A stretch of 10,284 nucleotides of DNA from JARICQ01 sp964428475 (GTDB lineage Bacteria > Bacillota > Clostridia > Tissierellales > Tissierellaceae): the NCBI GenBank assembly GCA_964428475.1, contig CAYRYO010000058.1:1-10284 (forward strand), written 5' to 3'. A model generated the notes under the pieces. That model saw only the letters and a program-made list of their open reading frames with translations, made no database searches and was not told the origin of the DNA. Of this stretch, positions 1 to 6,693 are shown in pieces. Both the position numbers and the translations under genes were made by a program. Position 1 is the first letter of the stretch, and each line of letters opens with the position of its first letter.

Positions 1-1136
1 ATTATACTCTCAACGTGCTCCGTCCTCGCAAACATATCAACCGGTTGTATCTCTTTCACCTTGTATCCCTTTTCATCCAAATACATCAAATCCCTCTCTA
101 GTGTTTCTGGATTACAGGATATATACACTACCTTTCCAGGAGCAAGCTTTACTAGTGATGATAAAAACTTTTCATCACTCCCCGCTCTTGGGGGATCCAT
201 TACTACTAGATCTATCTTTTCATTTTCATTAGCAAGTTTTACCATGAAATCTCCTGCATCATCTTGATGGAAATATACATTTTTAACATCATTTTTCTTT
301 GCATTTATTATTGAATCTTTTACTGCATCGGGATTTAGTTCTACTCCTATTACCCTTTTTACATTTTGGCTAAGTATAAGAGATATAGTACCTATACCTG
401 AGTAGGCATCTATAGCTATTTCATCACCTTTTAGATTTGCCATTTCTATAGCTTTACTGTATAGTTTTTCTGTCTGTACTGGATTCACTTGGTAAAATGA
501 CTTAGCTGAAATTTGAAACTTCATGCCACAAAGAATATCTTCTATATATCCTCTGCCATAGATTACTATTTCTCTATCCCCTAATACTGCTGAAGTTTTT
601 CTATTATTTATATTCATTATTATAGTTGATATTTCTGGATGTACTTTTCTAAGAGCCTTTATATAATTCTTTTTCCCAGGAAATATATTTGTAGATACTA
701 CTAATACCACCATTATTTCCCCAGTAGCAAATCCTCTTTTAATCAATACATGTCTAAGAAATCCTTCTCGTGTATCTTCATCATAAGGCTTCATTTTAAA
801 GGATTTCATAAGGCCTTTGATTGTAGCAATTATTTCATCTGCTTTTTCATCTTGAATCATGCATCTATCTATATCTATTACCTTATGAGTATTAGCTCTA
901 TAAAATCCTGCTATTACATTGTTTTTCTTTCCATATGCAAATGTTGAATGTACTTTGTTTCTGTAATTCGTTGGATTTTCCATTCCAATTATCTGATTTA
1001 CTTTGCCAAATTTACTTAATAGTTTTTCGACCATATCTTGCTTTAGCTTTTTTTCTTCTTCATAGGGAATATGTTGATATTGGCATCCACCACATTCCCT
1101 GTGATATGGACATATTTTATGTTTTATTTCTGTCAT
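1..1136 (-). CDS. rlmD: RlmD-family RNA (uracil-C5) methyltransferase, TRAM-less with Fe-S cysteines (3'-partial)
   Basis: SAM-dependent methyltransferase of the RumA/RlmC/RlmD family, which methylates C5 of a uridine in 23S rRNA (or tRNA). An open frame of 378 codons runs from ATG at 1136 to the window edge; my own translation found no stop. The protein begins MTEIKHKI and goes straight into CPYHRECGGCQ, so the usual N-terminal TRAM domain is absent. Four cysteines fit the family's [4Fe-4S] site: C9, C15, C18 and C92 (in RCMIQ). The catalytic part has FYQVNP, the SAM-binding DAYSGIGT (from D243), DPPR (from D314), the nucleophile C341 in ISCNPETLERD, and the conserved glutamate E376 in HVES. 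Only about ten C-terminal residues should be missing. The ATG lies 1 nt past the stop of the preceding paralogue and its Shine-Dalgarno sits inside that gene, so translation is probably coupled. The architecture resembles E. coli RlmC, but the target base cannot be assigned from sequence. Confidence 0.93.
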   Translation of the reverse strand, partial: MTEIKHKICPYHRECGGCQYQHIPYEEEKKLKQDMVEKLLSKFGKVNQIIGMENPTNYRNKVHSTFAYGKKNNVIAGFYRANTHKVIDIDRCMIQDEKADEIIATIKGLMKSFKMKPYDEDTREGFLRHVLIKRGFATGEIMVVLVVSTNIFPGKKNYIKALRKVHPEISTIIMNINNRKTSAVLGDREIVIYGRGYIEDILCGMKFQISAKSFYQVNPVQTEKLYSKAIEMANLKGDEIAIDAYSGIGTISLILSQNVKRVIGVELNPDAVKDSIINAKKNDVKNVYFHQDDAGDFMVKLANENEKIDLVVMDPPRAGSDEKFLSSLVKLAPGKVVYISCNPETLERDLMYLDEKGYKVKEIQPVDMFARTEHVESI

Positions 1137-1137
1137 T

Positions 1138-2493
1138 TTATATTTCCTTCGTAAGCAGTGTTACGGCTTCAACATCCATTGCGTGTGGGAACATATCTAT
1201 TGGTTGTACTTGTTCTGCTTTGTATCCACCTTCTATTAGATATTTTATATCTCTTGCCATTGTGCTTGAATTGCATGAAACATATACTATTCTTTCAGGG
1301 CTAATTTCTATTATTGTTTCTAGTAATTCCTTTTCACAGCCTTTTCTAGGTGGGTCCAAGATTATTTTATTTGGTTTTTTAAGTTCTGATAGTTTTGGTA
1401 AGATTTCTTCAGATTTTCCAAGTACAAATTCTACATTTCCTGCCATATTGAGAGCTGCATTTTCTTTTGCATCTTCTATTGCTGCTTTTACTAGCTCTAT
1501 TCCATATACTCTTTCTACTTTATCTGCGATATATATTGAAATTGTACCAGTTCCAGAGTATAGATCATACACTATATCTTTTTCTTTTAAATCTAAATAT
1601 TCAACTGCTTTATTATATAATTCTTCTGCTTGCGTTCTATTTGTTTGAAAAAACGAATTTGGAGATATGGAAAATTTATATTTTCCTATATTGTCAATTA
1701 GTTTTTCTGCCCCAAATAAGAGTTTATATTTATTTCCATAAACCACTGGTGATTTCATCTTATTTACATTTTGATATATGCTTTTTATTTGATTTGTATT
1801 GTTCCTAATTAGCTTTAACAATTCATCCTTCTTAGGAATCATCTCTTCTCCTGTTACCAATATAAGCATAGCCTCATCTTTGTAATTTGTTCTTATACAA
1901 ATATGTCTAAGCGTGCCTTTCCCTTTTTTCTTGTCATAAGCTTTTATATTGTATCTATCTATCCACTGTTTCACAATAGATAATACCTTGTTTCCTGTTT
2001 CACTTTGAAGTATAGTTTCTCTCATCGGAACTATATCATTTGTACCTGATTCATAAAATCCTATTATAGTTTTACCATTCTTGCTAGCTACTGGTATTTG
2101 AACATGATTTCTATATCTATACGGTGTTTCCATTCCTATCACCTTATTTATTTCTAAATCATTTATTCCAGAAAACTTTTTTAGATCCTTTTTTACCTTT
2201 TCTCTTTTCCATTCAAGCTGATTTTCATATTTATAATTGATTAAAGGGATTCCGCCTAAAGATTCTTCTATTTTAATATCTAGTTTTACTCTATCTTTTG
2301 AAGGTTCCAATATTTCTATTACAGTTCCTATAGCAAAATTTTTCTTTATTTTATCTATTTTCGCTTTTACTTTGTCTCCTACCAAGCCTCCTGATACAAA
2401 ATAGATAAAATCATCTATTTTCACAACTCCATTTCCCTCATGTGTAAAATCTATTATTTGACCTTCTATTATATCGCCTATTTTTATTTCCAT
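1138..2493 (-). CDS. rlmD: RlmD-family RNA (uracil-C5) methyltransferase with TRAM domain, lacking the Fe-S cysteines
   Basis: A 451-residue protein, normal length for Gram-positive RlmD/RlmCD-type enzymes. Residues 1-70 form a TRAM RNA-binding domain (GDIIEGQIIDFTHEGNGVV). The catalytic domain has FFQTN (281-285), SAM-binding DLYSGTGT (310-317), DPPRKG (380-385), nucleophile C407 in VSCNSS, and the base E442 in DVEAV. The usual Cys-x5-Cys-Gly-Gly-Cys element is replaced by ESLGGIPLINYKYE (77-90), with LGGI where CGGC is expected. The fourth cysteine position is T160 (ETILQ). Only three cysteines remain (199, 386, 407), none in the cluster region, so a [4Fe-4S] cluster is very unlikely. The usual SCNP motif reads SCNS. 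The start is fixed by AGGAGG five nt upstream. Family membership is certain; whether it targets U747, U1939, both or a tRNA is not visible. Confidence 0.93.
   Translation of the reverse strand: MEIKIGDIIEGQIIDFTHEGNGVVKIDDFIYFVSGGLVGDKVKAKIDKIKKNFAIGTVIEILEPSKDRVKLDIKIEESLGGIPLINYKYENQLEWKREKVKKDLKKFSGINDLEINKVIGMETPYRYRNHVQIPVASKNGKTIIGFYESGTNDIVPMRETILQSETGNKVLSIVKQWIDRYNIKAYDKKKGKGTLRHICIRTNYKDEAMLILVTGEEMIPKKDELLKLIRNNTNQIKSIYQNVNKMKSPVVYGNKYKLLFGAEKLIDNIGKYKFSISPNSFFQTNRTQAEELYNKAVEYLDLKEKDIVYDLYSGTGTISIYIADKVERVYGIELVKAAIEDAKENAALNMAGNVEFVLGKSEEILPKLSELKKPNKIILDPPRKGCEKELLETIIEISPERIVYVSCNSSTMARDIKYLIEGGYKAEQVQPIDMFPHAMDVEAVTLLTKEI
1144..1150 (-). promoter_or_regulatory. Shine-Dalgarno of the downstream methyltransferase, inside the upstream gene
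   Basis: On the minus strand GAAGGAA lies within the last codons (K-E-I) of the TRAM-containing methyltransferase. AAGGA ends 8 nt before the ATG at 1136, and the upstream stop TAA (1140-1138) falls between them. The arrangement decides the start of the downstream gene and suggests translational coupling of the two paralogues. Confidence 0.75.
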
Positions 2494-2526
2494 ACTTTCC
2501 TCCTATAGTTTTATATATTGTTGTTC

Positions 2527-2559
2527 TAAGACACAGAAGAATTATTCCCCTATGTCTTA
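2527..2559 (-). repeat. Hairpin in the 5' leader of the methyltransferase pair
   Basis: Read on the minus strand, TAAGACATAGGGGAA, loop TAA, then TTCTTCTGTGTCTTA. All 15 positions can pair in RNA if three G-U pairs are allowed; on the plus strand those three would be A-C mismatches, so the structure is better in the transcribed direction. It lies just upstream of the AGGAGG at 2504-2499. No T-run follows, so it is not a typical intrinsic terminator. It may be an mRNA-stabilising or regulatory leader hairpin, or a degenerate second copy of the palindrome at 2588-2648: it shares ATTCTTC and a similar flank. Confidence 0.55.
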
Positions 2560-2576
2560 ACTTATCTAAGGTTTTA

Positions 2577-2605
2577 ATTATAAAAAATGCCATTCTGAAC
2601 GTGTC
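2577..2605 (-). promoter_or_regulatory. Candidate promoter for the methyltransferase pair
   Basis: On the minus strand TATAAT (2582-2577) is a perfect -10. A TCGACA (five of six to TTGACA) lies 19 nt upstream, inside the right arm of the adjacent palindrome. The 19-nt spacer is longer than ideal. It would place the transcript start about 75-80 nt before the ATG at 2493, with the 2527-2559 hairpin in the leader. Confidence 0.4.
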
Positions 2606-2648
2606 GAAGAATCTTCTGTTAAGGTCCTTCCTTTCACCCAGGATGACA
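2582..2648 (-). terminator. Possible intrinsic terminator after the UPF0145 gene
   Basis: On the minus strand, downstream of the UPF0145 gene, the palindrome at 2648-2588 forms an outer and an inner stem of about 10 bp each, with one mismatch per stem, separated by an 8 x 8 internal loop. TTTTTT follows directly. Stem plus T-run fits a terminator, but the long internal loop weakens it. The T-run abuts the candidate -10 of the next unit. Confidence 0.4.
2588..2648. repeat. Imperfect palindrome, probable dispersed intergenic repeat
   Basis: Two 28-nt arms (2588-2615 and 2621-2648) flank the 5-nt centre CTGTT; 17 of 28 positions are exactly complementary and several others differ by transitions. 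On the minus strand it opens TGTCATCCTG, includes GAAGGACCTT and AAGATTCTTCG, and closes CAGAATGGCA. This GTCAT(T/C)CTGA...GAAGAATCT...CAGAATGAC pattern is familiar from repeats scattered between genes in many low-GC anaerobes; that link is recollection, since no other full copy lies in this window. The lower-case-like AT flanks contain nothing else I recognise. Confidence 0.55.
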
Positions 2649-2692
2649 ATTTAATATTTTATATTTTCTTGGATTAATTTCTTAGATTTTTA

Positions 2693-3010
2693 TTATATTA
2701 CTACTGCTGTCCCTGATGCCGTTACCATTAGCATATTTCCACTTTGTCCAAGCACTTCGTAGTCTATATCTACTCCTACTACTGCATTAGCTCCTATATT
2801 TCTTGCTCTCTCTTCCATTTCAGCTATAGCACTTTCTCTAGCTTGTATTAATTCGCCTTCATAAGATTTAGATCTTCCTCCGAAAAAATCTGTAAGTCCT
2901 GCTGCAAAATCCTTAACAAAGTTTACTCCTGATATTACTTCTCCAAAAACTATGCCTTTATATTCTCTGATGTTTCTTCCTTCAATGGTTGGTGTTGTTG
3001 TACTTATCAT
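2693..3010 (-). CDS. UPF0145 / YbjQ-family protein
   Basis: A 105-residue protein, the normal size for this small cytoplasmic family, often labelled a heavy-metal-binding domain because of its fold rather than shown metal binding. Family hallmarks are the N-terminal T-TP-IEG-x-I-x-EY-G-VFGE (5-24), the SY-x-EL-x-AR segment (49-58), MEERA (65-69), GANAVVGVDIDYE (73-85) and the C-terminal MLMVTASGTAVV. There is no cysteine or histidine, which argues against a classical soft-metal site. AGGTGA lies just before the ATG, 17 nt after the stop of the 177-residue gene, so the two are probably cotranscribed. The biochemical function is unknown. Confidence 0.9.
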   Translation of the reverse strand: MISTTTPTIEGRNIREYKGIVFGEVISGVNFVKDFAAGLTDFFGGRSKSYEGELIQARESAIAEMEERARNIGANAVVGVDIDYEVLGQSGNMLMVTASGTAVVI

Positions 3011-3027
3011 ATAATCACCTCAACATA

Positions 3028-3561
3028 TTATTTTAAAGCCTCAGTTATCTTCTCTTCTACATATTCTTTGAGTGGTTTGCCATCTATATTTACTTTTGTT
3101 GGGTCCATAAAATCTACCATAAGTTTAAAGAAGTTAATTACTACTTTGTTTTTATCAATATAGCATTCTTCTAAATGACCTGGTATAAATACAACTTCTA
3201 CTTTATCGTAATCCGTATTATTGTCTTTTAGTTTTTCTCTTAAATCGTCAAGATTTAATTTCTTAACAGGACTTACCATATTGTTCATATTCTCTAGATC
3301 TTCTAACATCCACATATTGTAATTCCAAAATCTACTCTCCGCTTTAGTTGGATTGTTTAATAGTTCTCTATTAGATATTGCTGAAAGTACTTTTCTTATT
3401 GAGTCCTTTGAAAAATCATCATCATATAGGTACTTCATATCTTCTTTTTCTGCTACTTCCCACATAAATGCATCTGCAACCTTTTGTCTTTCCGCAACTG
3501 ATTGCCAGAAAAATAGCATCATCTCTAATGTATCTAAATTTACTGTAATTGAATTAATCAT
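3028..3561 (-). CDS. Conserved-looking protein of unknown function (177 residues)
   Basis: I do not recognise a characterised function. The protein is soluble-looking and acidic, with no signal peptide or membrane span. The N-terminal part is helical and aromatic-rich (LEMMLFFWQSVAERQKVADAF), followed by an acidic stretch around 44-53 and WNYNMWMLEDLENMNNM (79-95). Residues 119-147 look like beta strands (DKVEVVFIPGHLEECYID then KVVINFF), and the protein ends in a charged helix. It may belong to an uncharacterised family annotated in clostridia and spirochaetes as 'TDE2712 family'; that is an uncertain recollection. AGGAG lies 8-9 nt before the ATG. The gene starts 23 nt after cvfB and ends 17 nt before the UPF0145 gene, consistent with one operon. 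Codon use matches the neighbours. Confidence 0.88.
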   Translation of the reverse strand: MINSITVNLDTLEMMLFFWQSVAERQKVADAFMWEVAEKEDMKYLYDDDFSKDSIRKVLSAISNRELLNNPTKAESRFWNYNMWMLEDLENMNNMVSPVKKLNLDDLREKLKDNNTDYDKVEVVFIPGHLEECYIDKNKVVINFFKLMVDFMDPTKVNIDGKPLKEYVEEKITEALK

Positions 3562-3584
3562 TTTAACATCTCCTAAGTTTTTAG

Positions 3585-4421
3585 TTATTCTTTTATTTTT
3601 ATACCATCTTCATGAAATTCTATTATTTCTCCCTTTAAAAGTCTACCTACTGCTCTTTTAAATCCCGATTTACTCATATTTAATTCCTTTTTTATCTTAT
3701 CAGGAGAACTATTGTCATTTAATTCTAAAAATCCACCCTTTGCTTTTAACCTGTCTAATATTTTCTCTCCGTCTTTGTCCATTTGAACATAGCCTTTGTC
3801 TTTAAGACTTAAGTCCAATTTTCCGTCTTCTTTTATATTTGTGACTCTTACCTCAACTTGATCCCCTACTTCATATACTCCAATGAATTCTTTCATAGGT
3901 ATCAATCCATCGTACTTATCATCTACCGCAATGAAAGCCCCTATATCTCTGTTTATGCTGTAGATAGTGCCTTCTACCTTGTCATCTATCTTATAAGGAG
4001 AATCAGTCCTTAGCAAATCTCGTACTTTCATAGTCGCACATAACCTATCCGATTTATCTAGATATACTCCAACTAAATATGACTTCCCTTTTTCTACTGC
4101 ACCTACCGTCTCAGCGAATGGAAGGAATAAATCCTTTTCTAGCCCCCAATCTAAAAATGACCCGATTTTGGTCTGGCTAACTACCATTAAATGTCCCATC
4201 TCTCCTACTTGTAATTTAGATTTATTTGTAGTAGCTATAACTCTATCCTTTGAATCCCTGTATATCATAGCTTCTATCTCATCCCCAACCTTTGCTCCCT
4301 CTGGGACTTGAGATTTAGGCAATAATATATCTTCATCATTAGAATTATCTTCATTTAAAAATGCTCCTACAGAAGCAAATCTCCTAATCTTTAATTTTTG
4401 TACTCTTCCTAATTCTATCAT
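3585..4421 (-). CDS. cvfB: CvfB-type S1 RNA-binding regulatory protein
   Basis: A 278-residue homologue of S. aureus CvfB / B. subtilis YitL. CvfB is an RNA-binding protein that affects virulence-factor expression in S. aureus; elsewhere its role is less clear. Three S1-like OB folds can be traced at about 1-66, 70-133 (MGHLMVVSQTKIGSFLDWGLEKDLFLP begins here) and 145-207 (VEGTIYSINRDIGAFIAVDDKYDGLIP). The C-terminal 215-278 is the family's winged-helix domain (GGFLELNDNSSPDKI, then LNMSKSGFKRAVGRLLKG). Length and order match the family and nothing is missing. The ATG at 4421 follows GAGGAAGTGG. It lies 70 nt after topB and begins a tight group with the 177-residue and UPF0145 genes, possibly from its own promoter at 4455-4463. 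Confidence 0.95.
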   Translation of the reverse strand: MIELGRVQKLKIRRFASVGAFLNEDNSNDEDILLPKSQVPEGAKVGDEIEAMIYRDSKDRVIATTNKSKLQVGEMGHLMVVSQTKIGSFLDWGLEKDLFLPFAETVGAVEKGKSYLVGVYLDKSDRLCATMKVRDLLRTDSPYKIDDKVEGTIYSINRDIGAFIAVDDKYDGLIPMKEFIGVYEVGDQVEVRVTNIKEDGKLDLSLKDKGYVQMDKDGEKILDRLKAKGGFLELNDNSSPDKIKKELNMSKSGFKRAVGRLLKGEIIEFHEDGIKIKE

Positions 4422-4454
4422 TTTCCACTTCCTCTACTTAGTTTTCTTAACTAT

Positions 4455-4463
4455 ATTTTACCA
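4455..4463 (-). promoter_or_regulatory. Possible extended -10 promoter for cvfB
   Basis: On the minus strand TGGTAAAAT matches the extended -10 form TGnTATAAT with one change, about 34 nt before the cvfB ATG. No good -35 is visible 16-18 nt upstream, and no terminator separates topB from cvfB, so this may be an internal promoter within a longer operon. Confidence 0.4.
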
Positions 4464-4491
4464 CAAGCTACAGAATTTATCTAAAAAATTT

Positions 4492-6675
4492 TTAAAATTT
4501 AAATTTAGATAATGCATCTGCTAATTCCGTGTTTAATGGTTCTTCTGCTCCCTTACTTTGTTTTTTTAAATACTGATTTACATCTTTTTTGCTCATCTTA
4601 TCTTTTTCTTTAGCCTTTCTCTTGTTAAATGCACTTAATTTTTCTCTATATCCACATTTACAGAAAAATGTTTTATCTTCCCCATCACCTTTGATTTCCA
4701 TTTTCTTTTTACATTTTGGACATCTTGCATTCGATATCATTGATATGGATTTTCTATATCCACATTCCCTATCTTGACAGATATGCATTTTACCTTTTTT
4801 ACCTTTAACTTCTAACATAAACTTTCCGCATTCCGGGCACTTGTTTCTTGTTAAATTATCATGTCTAAATGTCTTTTCACTATTCTTTATTTCATTTACT
4901 ACTTCTTTTGAATAGTCCTTCATCTCGTTTATAAATTTATCTTTGCTTAACTGCCCTTTTGCTATCTTTTCTAGTTTTTGTTCCCATTCTGCTGTTAATG
5001 TAGGAGATTTTAATTCTTCTGGTACTATCTCTAATAGTTGTTTTCCTTTTGATGTTACAGATATATCTTTCCCTCGTTTTTCCATTAAAAAGCTATTGAA
5101 TAATTTTTCTATAATATCTGCTCGTGTAGCTACAGTTCCTATTCCACCCGTTTCTCCCATTATTTTTTTCAAACTCTTGTCTTCTTCACTCATGTATTTT
5201 ACTGGATTCTCCATAGCTTGTAATAGAGTTCCTTCATTAAATAATGCTGGTGGTTTAGTCTGACCTTGAGTTTCTCTTACCCTTATTATTTTTAATTTTT
5301 CACCTTTATTTATCTTAGGAAGATTTTGGTCTTCTTCTTCGTCACTTTCTTCTTCATAATGATCTCTTGCATAAATTTCTTTCCATCCTAGGCTTAAGAC
5401 CCTTTTACCTTTAGCGGTAAAAGTTTCTCCGCTTATCTTTCCACTTATAGTTGTCTGTTCATATTCATAAGGAGGCATTAAAACTGACAGAAATCTCTTA
5501 ATTACTAAGTCGTATATCTTCTTTTCATTTTCATTTAAATTTGAATATACTACCCTTTCCTCTGTAGGTATAATAGCATGATGATCTGATACCTTGCCGT
5601 TGTCTACAAATGACTTGTTTGCCTTTATTACTTTAGATGTTATTTTTGATCCAATCTTTGAATAATCGAAAACTGTTGCTGCTTTTACTCTGTCCTTTAA
5701 AGTTGGCACTATATCATCTGATATATACTTTGAATCTGTCCTAGGATATGTTAATATTTTGTGATTTTCATATAATCTTTGCATTACCCCAAGGGTTTCT
5801 TTTGCTGAAAATCCAAATATTCTATTTGCATCTCTTTGAAGCTCTGTTAAATCGTACAATCCAGATGGATATGATTTTTTAGCTTTTTTATCTATTGCTG
5901 TAACTTCCAAATCTTTTCCTTTAATGGAGTTTATAACTTTTTCTACTTTATCATAATTAAAGCTTCTACTGCTATTTGAATGCTTATCTTGCCAAGTAAA
6001 CTTTAAATCCTTTGTATCTGCTATTATTCCGTAGTAATCAACTGCTTTGAATCTTCTTATTTCATCTTCTCTTTCCGCTATCATAGCTATGGTGGGGGTC
6101 TGAACTCTACCTAGAGAAAGTTGCGCATTGTATTTTACAGTTAATGCACGAGTTCCATTGATACCTACTACCCAGTCTGCCTCTGATCTGGCTACTGCTG
6201 CATGATATAGATTTTCGTATTCTTTTCCGTCTTTTAATTTATTGAATCCTTCTCTTATAGCTTTATCTGTAACTGAAGAAATCCAAAGTCTTTTTATTCT
6301 CTTTTTTACTTTTGCCTTGTCTATTATCCACCTTGCTACAAGCTCTCCTTCTCTTCCCGCATCTGTTGCTATTATTATTTCATTTACATCTTTTCTATGC
6401 ATCTGACTTTTTACTGAATTATATTGTTTTGAAGTGTTTTTTATTATCTCAAGCTTCATCTCTTTAGGAAGTATGGGAAGGTCTTCCATACTCCAAGTTT
6501 TATATTTTTCACCATATGCATCTGGCTCTGCAAGAGTAACTAAATGCCCCAGGCCCCATGTCACTATATATTTGTCTCCCTCAATATATCCATTCCCTTT
6601 TTTCCTGCAATTTAAAACCCTGGCTATATCTCTACCTACAGAAGGCTTTTCTGCTAATACCAATGATTTACTCAT
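4492..6675 (-). CDS. topB: DNA topoisomerase III (type IA)
   Basis: A 727-residue type IA topoisomerase that passes single strands through a transient nick, decatenates, and resolves recombination or replication intermediates. The TOPRIM domain carries E9 (AEKPSVGRD) and D105/E109 in ATDAGREGE. Other conserved blocks are SLGRVQTPT (187-195), the catalytic Y310 in LTYPRTDS, SDHHAIIPT (363-371) and GGIGTVATRA, the usual type IA block. An acidic run (441-449) precedes the NEGTLLQAMEN region. The C-terminus has two zinc ribbons, C613/C616/C633/C638 and C652/C655/C672/C674, then a basic tail. Y310 sits where I recall the B. subtilis TopB tyrosine. The start follows an AAAGGA ribosome site, 18 nt after the ABC-F stop, so the two are almost certainly cotranscribed. 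Confidence 0.97.
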   Translation of the reverse strand: MSKSLVLAEKPSVGRDIARVLNCRKKGNGYIEGDKYIVTWGLGHLVTLAEPDAYGEKYKTWSMEDLPILPKEMKLEIIKNTSKQYNSVKSQMHRKDVNEIIIATDAGREGELVARWIIDKAKVKKRIKRLWISSVTDKAIREGFNKLKDGKEYENLYHAAVARSEADWVVGINGTRALTVKYNAQLSLGRVQTPTIAMIAEREDEIRRFKAVDYYGIIADTKDLKFTWQDKHSNSSRSFNYDKVEKVINSIKGKDLEVTAIDKKAKKSYPSGLYDLTELQRDANRIFGFSAKETLGVMQRLYENHKILTYPRTDSKYISDDIVPTLKDRVKAATVFDYSKIGSKITSKVIKANKSFVDNGKVSDHHAIIPTEERVVYSNLNENEKKIYDLVIKRFLSVLMPPYEYEQTTISGKISGETFTAKGKRVLSLGWKEIYARDHYEEESDEEEDQNLPKINKGEKLKIIRVRETQGQTKPPALFNEGTLLQAMENPVKYMSEEDKSLKKIMGETGGIGTVATRADIIEKLFNSFLMEKRGKDISVTSKGKQLLEIVPEELKSPTLTAEWEQKLEKIAKGQLSKDKFINEMKDYSKEVVNEIKNSEKTFRHDNLTRNKCPECGKFMLEVKGKKGKMHICQDRECGYRKSISMISNARCPKCKKKMEIKGDGEDKTFFCKCGYREKLSAFNKRKAKEKDKMSKKDVNQYLKKQSKGAEEPLNTELADALSKFKF

Positions 6676-6693
6676 ATAAACATCCTTTCTCTT

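Noticed and set aside
935..1648. Long plus-strand open frame of 237 codons
   Set aside because: It lies opposite the two methyltransferase genes, crosses their junction, has low-complexity Leu/Ser/Ile/Phe content typical of the antisense of AT-rich genes, and has no family match. The minus-strand frames have full catalytic motifs.
1467..1808. Plus-strand frame of 113 codons, very hydrophobic
   Set aside because: It is antisense to the TRAM methyltransferase. Hydrophobicity comes from reading AAA/GAA-rich coding sequence backwards, and it has no ribosome site.
2527..2559. Intrinsic terminator for the UPF0145 gene
   Set aside because: The hairpin is strong, but the minus strand continues AGAACAACAATATA with no T-run; the palindrome upstream with T6 is the better candidate.
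2693..3010. Heavy-metal resistance function for the UPF0145 protein
   Set aside because: The family label suggests metal binding, but this copy has no cysteine or histidine and no metal-resistance neighbours.
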